NCBI GenBank assembly: GCA_021464415.1
Contig: CM038467.1
Span: forward strand, 24,274,011-24,338,010
Source: Lonicera japonica
Taxonomy: Eukaryota; Streptophyta; Magnoliopsida; Dipsacales; Caprifoliaceae
DNA: 64,000 nucleotides
Direction: 5' to 3'
A program made the translations under genes and the position numbers. Below the pieces are notes generated by a model. That model made no database searches. It was not told the DNA's origin and was given only the letters and a program-made list of their open reading frames with translations. Of the stretch, positions 36,649 to 47,229 are shown in pieces (the stretch's first letter is position 1; each line of letters opens with the position of its first letter).

Positions 36649-38340
36649 TAAGGGTGTTAAGACTTGAGACTGATTCCAAAATCAACTGAACGAATCGAAT
36701 CGATCCGAATTGATTTGTAAAACTTTAAACCGAAATCAAAAACGAGAAAATCGAACCAAAATTGAATAATTTGGTTTAGATTTGGGGGTAGCTAATGTAA
36801 AACTGAACCAAACCGAATTATATATAAGAAAATGAAATATATTAATATACTCAAGAACACACATTAAATATACTATGATATAAAAAATATGAACTTTTAT
36901 GAGAACTAGTTTTTGTAGCCCGTGCGATGCACGCGCGTTTTACAAATTCGTATATATACCATCAATACGAAACCTTAACTTGCGTTTCATGTGATTTAGG
37001 AATCTTTCAAGTCACTACACAAAGGTTCAAATATACCAAGCAGCTATACATATCATCTCTTTCTTGTCTAAATATGAATCAAAATGTCAATTATGCAAGA
37101 ACTATCAATATAATCAAGCACTTACTTAATTTAGAAATATTGTTGGCCTTCCCGTATGCAAAGTCCTCGATATCAAGTGTGGCACTAAGTTGCATCATAA
37201 ACAATGATGTCAATAAACTTGTTCTTTTATTTTCTTCAACTTCATAGAAATTGAATCAAGTGCAATTCTTGTCTTCTGCCTTGGATTTGCTCCCAAATCT
37301 CAGACTGTCTTATATTTTACGCACATATATTTTCATTTGCACTTATATATATATATATATATTTATATTTCTGCATCGTTTACGATCCTTGTAAAATGAT
37401 TAGGGAAAAAGACAAATAGGTTCGAAAATAATACATAAAATTATGTCAATGCGACAAAGACACATAGAGGATATTATAATGATCTCTTCTAATTTACACA
37501 GCCGCTCATTCTATCGAAATCATCATTCACCGATATTATATAAATGATATAAACCATCAATTTTCATGTTTGACCCCTTTAATAAAGCGACCAACAGTAG
37601 TTTTCCTCACATACCAATCTCTCTACACAATTTAATACTGCACATTATGGCCCATATGAGTAGTTTTCTTTGTCAATATAGAGAGAGAAACATATTTATA
37701 TGCCTGTCTTATTGTCTTGCAACTAATTTTGAACTTAATAAATTATTGAAAGAAGAGGGTGTGGGATTTTCCCCAATTTGCCGGACTGCTTTTCAGATGG
37801 TGAATGATGAATTCTACAGCAGCAATGGGTCTCTTCTTTCATTTCAAATCCAAATTTATCTTTGCTCCCTAAAATTATCTATGTCAATGCGAGGCAAAGA
37901 AACTATCAAATCAAATAAGGAAGTAAGAAATTTTACCTCTCACAAACCGCCGAAGGTAATGCAAATGGGTCTCTTCTTCCTTTTATACCAGAGGAATAAA
38001 TTAATGGAGGCTTATCCATCATTAATATGGTGTTGAGTTGGAGAAAGGGAAGGGTTACAAACATTGTACAGAGCTAAGAATGGAAAAGGTTTCAACTGAA
38101 CATGAAGGAACATCACTTCTATATCTATACAAAATTAAATAAAATAAGGATATTTATTATGTGTACACGTGGCGAGATGGGAGATAATGGGACAACTTCT
38201 CCCGTTTTATATATATACTATATGATATACTCCTTATTAATTACATATTTGATCATTTAAAAAATACATATTAATGTGTGCCCTTATTATTAAATTAATT
38301 ACATGATACTAAATTTTTTTATATTATTTTATTCTTTTAA
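36649..38340 (+). mobile_element. hAT fragment (family 3) interrupted by a Helitron
   Basis: It starts TAAGGGTGTT directly inside fibrillin exon 1 and carries the AACCGAA/CCAAACCGAA words of the full-length relatives at 46468-47020 and 49988-50690. After the Helitron the homology to 50224-50340 resumes and fades by about 38340. The right terminus and its target duplication are missing, so this end was deleted together with part of exon 1. Confidence 0.75.
36906..38225 (-). mobile_element. Non-autonomous Helitron, 1320 bp, with preserved empty site
   Basis: On the minus strand it begins TCATATAGTATATATATAAA, ends CTAG, and has a small hairpin (CGTGC-ATC-GCACG) about 11 bases before the CTAG, the three marks of a Helitron. 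It sits between a host A (36905) and T (38226) with no target duplication. Removing it restores TATGAGAATATACTCCTTAT, which aligns with the uninterrupted paralogous hAT at 50216-50235. No Rep/helicase is encoded. The plus-strand frames at 36927-37247 and 37566-38036 match nothing known to me. Confidence 0.88.
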
Positions 38341-39275
38341 ATATACAATAAAATAAGAATATTTTTAAATACACTTACATAATCAGTCTTTTCACCACAC
38401 AAAAAATTAAAGTTATGTTAATGTTAAGCTAAAAAATAGCGCAAGACCCTTCATTCTCACCCTACTTTTATACTTTTAAAAAATCGGCACTAATTTATCT
38501 TTTCACTCCCTTAAATTTTTAAAAATTAAACAATTATATTCTTTTCAACAAACAAGTTTTTACTATTTTTACTTAATTACGTATATCTCATAAAAGTAAG
38601 CTTATAATAAGTATTTTCATAATTTTATATAAAATATAAATTTTTTATTTTTACTTATAGTAGCACGATAGAGCATTTTTAATAATTTTTTTTTTAATTT
38701 ATTCAAACTTTTTGTTTTTGCACGCATATAATAAAACTCGTGTTAAGTTACCTCGTTTTAAATCAATTTCAATTCCCACAACAAGCATTCACAATTTGAA
38801 GTTCCTTCTTCATTGAAATGGAGAACTAGGGTTTCTTTCTTTTCATCCTTTTTCGACAAAAAACCAAAGACAGTGAGAGCCTCAAGGAGGACCCTCTTCA
38901 GACTGTAGCTCCTCTCGATCGCGGCGCTGAGGCCACTCTTGAATCCCAAGAGCTCGTCGATGGGGTAAGTGATTTTTCATTTTAGGCTAATCTCCTTTTT
39001 CACTGTTAAATAGAGTTCATGGATTTACATTTCTTGTTAATGAACTTGATATTTGATAATTGCTCGATGTAGGAATATATGTGAAGTAAGTTAGTGTTTG
39101 TTTTTACCTGTTCCTGAAGGAAAGCAATTAGACATTAAGAGCTAGTGATTTCATTTTAGGGTTAATCTTTATTAATTTACTTTATTCCGGATTATCAAAC
39201 TCGTTAAGGAGTTTGAAACTAGAGAATTGTTTGGTGTGGGAATATGTGGGGTTGGTGTTCGTTTTTACCTCTTAA

Positions 39276-39509
39276 GAGCAACTGCAGTGCATATGTTGTA
39301 TTTGCGAATACACCATCTTCAGAAGGTTGCATAGGTAGAATTTGGGCTGGTATGGTACTGAATAAATTTACACATTGCGCTAAGTTTATAGCAAACGAAG
39401 AATTGATACTTGTCCAATTTTCTACCATACACGCTGCAATTTTGCACAGAATTAAATGGTAAATACAGCATCCAATCATTTACCACTTCTATATGCGTTG
39501 TGGTTGCTC
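39276..39509. mobile_element. MITE in fibrillin-copy intron 1 (shared by both copies)
   Basis: Ends GAGCAACTGCAGTG and its inverted partner (TGTGGTTGCTC) are flanked by TAA on both sides. The same element occupies the same intron position in copy B (54824-55064), so it inserted before the duplication. Confidence 0.75.
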
Positions 39510-41779
39510 TAATGCTCAATAGCGTCGTAGTGTTGACTGGAAATTTATTTAGCTTTAAGAGGTAATAAAGGCATTTGTTTTCTTACCCCTTGAACTTGAT
39601 TAAAGTATAATATTCAACATTATGAGGCACATTTCCTGATGAATGCTTAGTACTTCATGTTAATGAGATTTTATTCTAATGTTGTCCTCGTTCAGCATTC
39701 AGTATTCAAAATTCAGCATTCAGAAGGCCCTTTAAAATCATAGACCACTAGTCTAGTTTTAAGATCTAGAAGGGCAATGCTTGCAATAAATTATTTATTA
39801 ATCCTCTTTTAGATTTTTATATGGTTTAATTGCTAATGTTTTGTTTGTATATAGAGGTGAAATATAAAAAGGGAATAGTTTGGATGATTGGAAATAATCT
39901 GGAAAATCTCTTATAATTACAAGTTGCTTTTATTAAGTTTTCATTATTTCTGTTCAATTTGTGCTGAATCAACTGCTATGTTGTCCATTCATCAAAATCA
40001 ATCGAGTTTTAGTTGAAAACGAGAATATGCACAAAGTTTTTGCCCGGGGAAAACTTGACGTGCTTATGCCAAAGAGCTGAAGGTTTTGTAGCCTGCTATT
40101 GAAAATTGAAATAAGGTTGTTCATATTATGAAACAAAAAACAAAGGTCTCCTTGGAGAATTACTTACTTTTTAAATTGCTCTTGGAGCACCTGGTTGGTA
40201 CGTTTAGACTCTTCTTTCTGCACGTTCAGACCCTTCGATCTGCATGAACCAGAACAAACTATGGATATGGTCCTAGAGACATTTTTAAAAATATATTGAC
40301 TTATTATAAAGTTCTTTTCTTGTGTCCGTGTTTTGGTATAATGTCTTACTCAAAGTTTGTGCTAGCTTACACACCCATAAACACGCACCTGTATATACAA
40401 TCAGTGGCAAAGTAGTTTGGTTTTGGAGATATTAGTTCGTGCTGTTGAGAATTCGTGTATACTCCCTGTGTTATTCTTCAAATAGATTCGACTTTCTAAT
40501 ACCCGAGTCCACATGATTATATATTTTTATTTTGACAAGTAGTATACATATATAATCTTGCCTAAAGCTATTGGCTTGTTCAGATTGTGCAAAAACTTGA
40601 AGCAACAAATAAGGTTAAGGAGCCACTTAAGTCTAATTTGCTCAATGGGAAATGGGAGCTTCTATATACAACTTCCAAATCCATTCTGAAAACACAGGTC
40701 AGGTGTTATCCCTTTTTCGCGTTTGTTTTTTTTCTGAAGGCAATATCTTCTTATATGTAGAGGGACTTTTATAAATTTTCCGTGTCACTTTCCAAGTTTT
40801 TTTTCTGTTTACATTGATATAAAAATGTCAGAAAGGGTATATCTCCAATGGTGCTCCTTTTATCTTGGTCGTTCTTCTTTTTCATTTTTCCAGAAGTGAA
40901 ACTAATCCTATTAGACAAGTAGTTGTGGGTTCAATTTATTAATTCCACATACAAACAGTGATATGAATTTTCTATCTAACTCATCTCCATGACACATCGA
41001 AATGTCTATAACGAACCCCTTTGATGAAATTATTCCTTTTTCGCATCTCTAACATAAAATTTGGCTTGCTAAAAGTGTCTGTTGGATATGGTCTTATGCT
41101 AGATGGCTACTGGCTCTTTAGTGTAGTGGTCTAAGTCCCCACCTTCATTATACAGTGGAGGTATGTATACTAGATTAGAACTTCCACATTGTGAAATAGT
41201 AGCATTTAGAGAAGATGTACCATGATATTATAACACGATTCCTTCATTACATATGATATAAAGGGCAGCCGAGTGCTTATCTCCCACCATTGCAGGCTCT
41301 ACAGAAATGAATATATGTGACTCTTTTTTTTTGTGATCAAAGTGTTTTTTTTTTTTTTAATATTATCTCATTTCTCAAATTTTAATGGTTGGAGGATTTT
41401 CTTTTGTGATGTACATTACAACAGAGGCCCAAATTCTTAAGACCCAACGGCAAAATCTACCAAGCAATTAATGTGGATACACTAAGGGCTCAAAATATGG
41501 AAACTTGGCCGTTCTTCTACCAGGTTCTTCTTCTTAGTAATGCAAAATACAGTGCGATTATATCATTTACTTGTAAATCTTTTGGGTTCTGTACGTCCTG
41601 ATCATGGTGTTCCGTACTTCCATATTCTCTTTCCCTCTTTTCCATTAAGGATAATTCAGAAATTACTTTTTTATTTAAATACGTACATATTCATATGCTA
41701 TCATATAGTTACAATGGATTAGAGCGGAGTAATTTGGATCCGGACTCATTTGAGTCCAAATAAGGGTGGCAATTCGAGT

Positions 41780-42560
41780 TCAAGTATCTATCTATACAAT
41801 TGATTAATTGTGAGTAAAGTTTTTGGTGTGTCAATTCAATTACTAAAATACCCCTCTATATTAAAAAATTAAAGAAAATTCATTAAAAGGATTTGAACTG
41901 GTGACCTTATAGATAAAATAATTTTACTTTACCACTTGAACAAACACAATCATTTTTAATAAAAGTGTTGTCACTTATCCAAATCCATTTTTAGGTGTCT
42001 CTTTACAATTATTAGAATGCCCTCCCGATTTTACCTTTCTTTCACATCCAAGATAATTTTAGTAAATTATATAAGTGAAGATTGTTTGTTGCATTCTCGA
42101 GTTTACTTGCACTACTTGCATGAATTCCTTCCCCTTTTTGAGTTTTTTTCTTTTGACCATTTATCAACAAATGCTGAAAAAGAAAACACATAATAATTTT
42201 GCTGTACTCCTCAAGGCATGTGTAAGATTTAATAATTTATGTTTCTTTAATTATATACTTTTCTAATGCTAAAATAAATAAATAAATAATGTGTTGCTTT
42301 TGTTGTACTTCCCAAGACATCTGCGATATCTAATAAAATCATACAACAAGTTCTTTTCTTTAAATACATACTCTTATAATCTATACTATCTATTGAGTGT
42401 GAGATATTTTTGGTATCTCAATTGAATTGCCAAAATACCCCTTTCTTCCAAAAAAATAAAGAAAGAAAACTCAATTAAAAGATTCGAACCCAAGACATTA
42501 CAAATGAAATAATCTTTACTTTACCACTTGAGCAAACACAATCATATGTTACAAAATTGT
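41780..42560 (-). repeat. Two tRNA-derived SINE-like units
   Basis: On the minus strand each unit has a tRNA-type internal promoter. In the better unit the A box TTGCTCAAGTGG (42535-42524) and the B box GGTTCGAATCT (42490-42480) are 45 bases apart, as in real tRNA genes. The other unit, near 41890-41945, has TTGTTCAAGTGG and AGTTCAAATCC. Both are followed by a shared AT-rich body containing GGGGTATTTTGGCAATTC-like sequence. No poly-A tail or target duplication is evident. Confidence 0.6.
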
Positions 42561-42564
42561 TGCC

Positions 42565-42840
42565 ATGGGTCAGAGCGGATCAATTCAGAATGGGACAAAT
42601 TTGGGTCCAAGTAAGATTTGGGACTGCCACGACGCGATACGACAAGGGATAGTACAATATGACTCTTCACGAACTCATGCTATTTTTACGAAATATGAGG
42701 ACAATGTGCGTAAAACAAGACTCGAGGCGACAAACATGATTACAATTTTTTGGTCCTAATAAACACCTTATAACATGAGTAGAAACATGGATTTTCTCTG
42801 CTTTAAATATGATAAGACCCAGTTTACATGACATATCTTT
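42565..42840. repeat. Unknown 270-bp repeat module, copy I
   Basis: It starts GGGTCAGAGCGGATC and contains GGGTCCAAGTA, CTATTTTTACGAA and TTGGTCCTAATAAACACC. Related copies are at 47955-48225 and 49258-49575, each next to SINE-like units. No terminal repeats or coding frame were recognised. Confidence 0.65.
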
Positions 42841-43409
42841 AAGTTTGTTATAAAATTTGGACACCTGCTAAAAATTATAAATGCAAACATAATTTTTTAG
42901 TAAATTTCATGCCAATTTTGTATCGTTTCTTTTCTGAAATTGCCACATGTATGTCCAACCACAATTAATGGAGAGGGTTCAAAAATTTCAACATAATACC
43001 CACCCCAATTAGGCCAAGAATGGTATAGTTCAGGCATGCTTTTGGTTCGGGTTCGGTTCTTGCCAATCCACTTGCAACCATACCCCGTGCCATCTCTACT
43101 AACAATTAAAAAAGGGTTCTGATTATTATTTTTCTTGAATAAAAATATAATAATGGGAATCAAATCCATGAGAATTGTGTAATTTTTATTTAATTAAAAG
43201 CTTATATATTAAAATATATATATATACACACACACACACATCTAAAGAGAGATAATGGGAAGAAAAATAAAATTTTAGTATATATAGATAAACATGTATT
43301 TACATAATTACATTTATGAACCTTTGAAGTATTCTTATAATTAGGATTTGCTTTTTATAATTTGCAATGTACACACGGTATACATGTACATAAATCTATT
43401 GTTATTTAA
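42841..43409. other. Gene-free stretch
   Basis: No gene. It has a TA/CA microsatellite at about 43216-43240 and a few short frames of random composition. Confidence 0.5.
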
Positions 43410-43815
43410 GGCCATCTCCAATGGTGTTTCTACCCAAGCAAATTTCTATGATAGAAATGAATAATAGAAAAAATCTTCTCCAATGGGCATTTCTATCTCT
43501 ATTTCTTTCCTAGGTGGAAGTCTATTGGGATTGGGAATTTCTATCACCATTTTTACATGTAGAAATGGTGATAGAAATTCTCTATGTGACATGGCAAATT
43601 TTCATTGGTTGTTGTACACCCACTAATTCTCTCTCTTCATTAAATAGGGGACAAAGTAAGGAAGAAATTGAACAATAGAAATCACCATTGGAGAGCATAT
43701 TTTCTATTCTTCTACACCAATATAAATATATTGCCAATAGATATAGAAATATTATAAAATAATATTGACACATAGGATAGAAATGCAAAAATAGAAAACA
43801 CCATTGGAGATGGCC
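43410..43815. mobile_element. Tourist-like MITE, family 1 copy 2, inverted
   Basis: The ends GGCCATCTCCAATGG and CCATTGGAGATGGCC are a 15-bp perfect inverted repeat. The interior matches 17347-17754 in the opposite orientation, including the central near-palindrome around ACATGT. TAA precedes and TTA follows. It lies about 190 bases upstream of the SWSAP1-like start codon. Confidence 0.85.
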
Positions 43816-44007
43816 TTATTACATAGTTAATTTTTCATATAATAAGTAACTATGTACTCATGATACCTCTTTTTTTCAAATTTATTTATTCCATCCGTTG
43901 CTCACACAGTAGGTATGCTCTAGAAGCTACTTACAGTAAATGATAGAGACTTAAACCGACGGTTGTTTGGCTCGGCTTGACACAAAATACAAGGCGAGGT
44001 GGCGATA

Positions 44008-45719
44008 ATGGTGGACAGATTCTTCTTCTCTAATAACTCCAGCAGCGGCAGCAGCAGTGAAACCCATTCTTCATTGCTGCCTGACGATCGATCCCACCCT
44101 ATTATGCTTCTTTCAGGCCCTCCTTCCTCGTAATCTCTCTCTCAATATCCCAATCGAATTTTTTTTTAGGTATCAAGGTTAGAGGTAATTTGATTAACTA
44201 GAAATAGAAATTGCTGTTGCTGTTGTTGTTTTATTAATATATATTATGATGATTGTGGTGCAGTGGGAAGACATCTCTACTATTCCAGTTTGCATTTAAC
44301 TCCGCAGCATTACAAAGTAATAACAATAGGCCCGTTGTTTTCATCTGCAACCGCCGCAAGTTACTTTCTAAACCCCCTTTTCTCTCTCAGGTTCTCAGGT
44401 AAGCCCCCCCTCTTTTTTTTTAAATAGAGATACATACATACATAGCTGATTCCCTTATTAAGCTGCTACTTACTGTATTTGGTTATTTGATTGATTTTTC
44501 AGGGCATTGACCCATCCTCTCATGTTTTTCAGCGTATTCAAATGAAGTAATACCCACACTTTTATTTCACAGCTATTTATTTATTATGCCTCCCCCACCC
44601 CCCAAAACAAAAACAAAAAAAAAAAGTTGTACACTTTGGTATTTGATGCTAAGATATAATTTTAATTGATTTTCTTCCAATGGAGGTATGTGGATGATGA
44701 TGAGGGAATCACCAAGTACTTCGCTGCATTCCACTTCCATCCTATATTGCCTGCTTCTGTTATCATCGATGACTTTGGAGATTTCTTTGATGATAGGTAA
44801 TGCTGCCGCTACTACTACTACTTCCCTTGTAATTACATACTCTTAATTAGAGATGGAGAGAGCAAGGGAGGTAGTCTGTTTTTTTCTATGTCATGTTTTC
44901 CCCTTGAATGTAATAATAATGCCATATACTGTAGTGTGATAATTTGTCCCTTCTTGTGATTAATTACACTGCCACCCATGTCTTGTAAAAATTATTCCAC
45001 ATATCCTAAGCAACTAAGATTCATATCATCCTATTAATTTATGCTATGCTCACTCTTGTTTTGTCTTAATTTCTTTAAGAAATTGCCAAGACAAGTACAA
45101 TAATCCTCGGGGAAGAGACTTGGCAATCGTTAAAACTCTAGCTCTGTGTCACAATGCGATTACTCATGCCAAGTAAGTAGAAGCTATTGTTCGATATGCT
45201 GTTGATGATGATGATGATGATGATTACTAAGTACCAGTATCATATCTATTCATCTGACTTGAACAAGGTGGTCACCTGCATGATGATAGTGAGACAGCGC
45301 CATGTAAGCTTCTACTTTCTGATACACACCATGGTGACTCCCCCCGGTTGATATACATTTACAAGAGATGGGTTTCCTCCATCTACACAATCAAAGGTTG
45401 GTTATAGCAATTGAATACTCATACTTGATATCTCCCTCAAATTTAGAGAGTCCCATTTACCTTTTGGGGAAATTATGCTTCCTGTTGCTCTCTTTTTACT
45501 AAATTCAACTTCTTAAAAAACAAAGATTGCTCCTTTGAATGTAATGTTAATATGTCGAGTGTATTGATGGAAGGTGATGCCTGCGGATCCTTTCTTCTCA
45601 AGAGCAACTTCAATTCAAACACTGCCAGCTTGGACTCCCAGAGCACAAGAAGTGCAAAATACTCCATAGCTCTTCAGTATCTGGTTTTGGAAAGTATTAG
45701 TGCAGATGCAGAGCAATGA
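44008..45719 (+). CDS. SWSAP1-like P-loop ATPase, putative recombination factor
   Basis: Seven exons (44008-44129, 44264-44390, 44503-44546, 44686-44796, 45080-45172, 45290-45396, 45574-45719) give a 249-residue frame ending in TGA. The Walker A motif GPPSSGKT is at residues 37-44, split by intron 1, and a Walker B-like VIIDDF is at about 123-128. The protein is as short as SWSAP1, a RecA/RAD51-paralogue-like ATPase that in animals pairs with SWS1 in homologous recombination. That role is inferred for the plant protein. The second donor needs care: CAG|GTTCTC at 44390 keeps the frame into GIDPSSHVFQRIQMKYVDDDE, while the stronger CAG|GTAAGC eight bases later leads to an early stop. The exon 6 acceptor at 45289 was chosen because it alone keeps the frame to KLLLSDTH and LIYIYKRW. 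There are no premature stops in this model. Confidence 0.72.
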
Positions 45720-46066
45720 TGCTTTACTTGTACGTGAGTGATCTTTGGTGCTTTTAGAAGGTTGAAGATGAAGATGGTGGTGGATTTTTACTAGTTTCAT
45801 GTATTTATTTTTTTGTTGCCAAGTATCTTGTTTGATTTCTTTAATGCTACTTACATTTTTAGGAGCCATGTGTACTGTAGATTGAGATGAGTTGTATGTT
45901 ACAACTGTAATTAAAATGTCAATATCTTTGCAATCATATATATTGTTGCTGGTGGGTATTTTATGAGGATCCCAGTGTCTGGATCTCCAAGTTGATGCTA
46001 TGGAATTGGAATGGTGCGAATTTAGTTCCAAATTTGATTTAAATGCCTCTGTATGTTAAATTCTAA

Positions 46067-46440
46067 GGGCCTGATTGGCGGATGTTTTGAGTTGAGTTTG
46101 TAATTTGAGTTTTTAAAATATAGTGTTTAGTAGAATTTTGAAGTATGTTGAAAAGTGGATTTGGTTTTTTTTTTGAGTTTGTTTCAACCAACTAAAAATC
46201 TCATAAATTTTTTTCAAAAAATAGTCAAAATAGATCTTATTTTATAGATTTTGACGAGTATGTTTTAAATATATATTTTTTATTTAATTTTAATTTTTGA
46301 ATTTAAAGTTATGGTGTTTTAAAAATAATTTGGAGAGAGAAAGTTAAGGTTTTTTTGAGAAGTGTAAAAGTGGAGTTGATTTTGAGTTGAGTTTTTAAAA
46401 TTTGGAGAAAAAAAAATATAAAGAGATACCAAACAGGGGC
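46067..46440. mobile_element. MITE with GGGCCTGATTGG / CCAAACAGGGGC ends
   Basis: Imperfect inverted ends are flanked by TAA on both sides (46064-46066 and 46441-46443). The 374-bp interior is built of TTGAGTTGAGTTT and AAAATTT words. It lies about 350 bases after the SWSAP1-like stop codon. Confidence 0.75.
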
Positions 46441-46467
46441 TAAAGCTCTAAAATGAGACTTTGAAAT

Positions 46468-47020
46468 TAGAGGTGTTTTCGGTTTCGGTCGGGGTAAAAA
46501 CTAGGGTACCCAAACCCTTTCCAAATTTAATAGTTCAGTTTCATTTTTTGTACCTATGAAATCCAAACCCTCTTCAAATTATTCGGTTTCGGTCCGGTTC
46601 GGTCTCATTTGATTTTTTCTTAATTGTTAAAACTTTAGTTCAAAATTGCACTAAAAATATAAATTCACCCAAAAGGCGCTACAAAAAAATTATATAATGT
46701 ATTTATTTTAATAATTAGCTTAAGTAATTATTTGTAAATGTAAATAATACATAGGGTTGGGTCATTTATATAATATAAATGTTGTAAGAAAGTTTCCCTT
46801 TTTTGTTCAAAATATTGTAAGACAACTTAAGTAATTACATTAAGTTAGCAAACTTTTTTTTTTAAAAGATTCGGTTTTTTTGGTCCAATTCGGAGACCCC
46901 AAATCCCCAACCCATACCGACACAAATCAATCGGTTTCGGTTTTTTTTCGGTTCGGGAAATTTCGAATCACAACGGTTCGGTTCGTTCGTTCAGTTTTCG
47001 GATTTCTGATAACACCCCTA
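46468..47020. mobile_element. Non-autonomous hAT element, family 3
   Basis: The ends TAGAGGTGTT and AACACCCCTA are inverted repeats, and the flanks TTTGAAAT and TTTCAAAT match 7 of 8, fitting an 8-bp hAT duplication. The interior is rich in CGGTTTCGG / CCGAAACCG words. It sits 28 bases after the MITE at 46067-46440. Confidence 0.8.
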
Positions 47021-47229
47021 TTTCAAATACTCAATCTGGGTATATGTACAAATACCCCGGACTGAAATTCCAGTAAGGCAGTAAACCGGAGTGATTACGA
47101 TGACGGATCGAAATCAGCGGGTGTAGGAGTATTTAGCAAATCTTAGGGGGGGTCTTTGCAACATGTTAGTGTTTAGCAGAAATTAAGGGTCATGGACATT
47201 GGTAAGATGCCATCCTCAAGGTAATTGAC

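Larger units (their letters stand above)
36603..41523 (+). pseudogene. Broken duplicate of the FBN3-type fibrillin gene
   Basis: This is the copy-A counterpart of 53629-58508. Exon 1 begins at the ATG at 36603 and is interrupted after about 45 bases by an hAT element. It resumes at about 38758 with some 85 bases missing and two single-base insertions (near 38852 and 38862) that shift the frame, and its last codon is changed from CAG to GGG. Exon 2 (40584-40697) and exon 3 (41425-41523) remain open, with intact splice borders and only a few substitutions (for example N to Y near the end of exon 3). Exons 4-6 are absent because homology ends at 41612. It cannot encode a full fibrillin. Confidence 0.9.
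33056..41612 (+). repeat. Segmental duplication, copy A
   Basis: Matches 51598-57076 in the same order and orientation: LINE relic, unique AT-rich spacer, fibrillin exon 1 start, introns, exons 2 and 3. Interrupted by a Mutator-like element (33258-34724), a block containing tRNA-Glu (about 35690-36225, where copy B has other sequence) and nested hAT and Helitron insertions (36649 to about 38340, with unaligned sequence to about 38750). Homology stops at about 41612, just before the SINE-like repeat array, so copy A lacks fibrillin exons 4-6. Confidence 0.88.

Noticed and set aside
37566..38036. 156-codon plus-strand frame inside the Helitron
   Set aside because: It runs opposite to the Helitron, has no recognisable domain and a random composition. 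It is most likely chance, although a captured gene piece cannot be excluded.
45615..46031. 138-codon minus-strand frame
   Set aside because: It overlaps the last exon and downstream region of the SWSAP1-like gene on the opposite strand and has no known domain.
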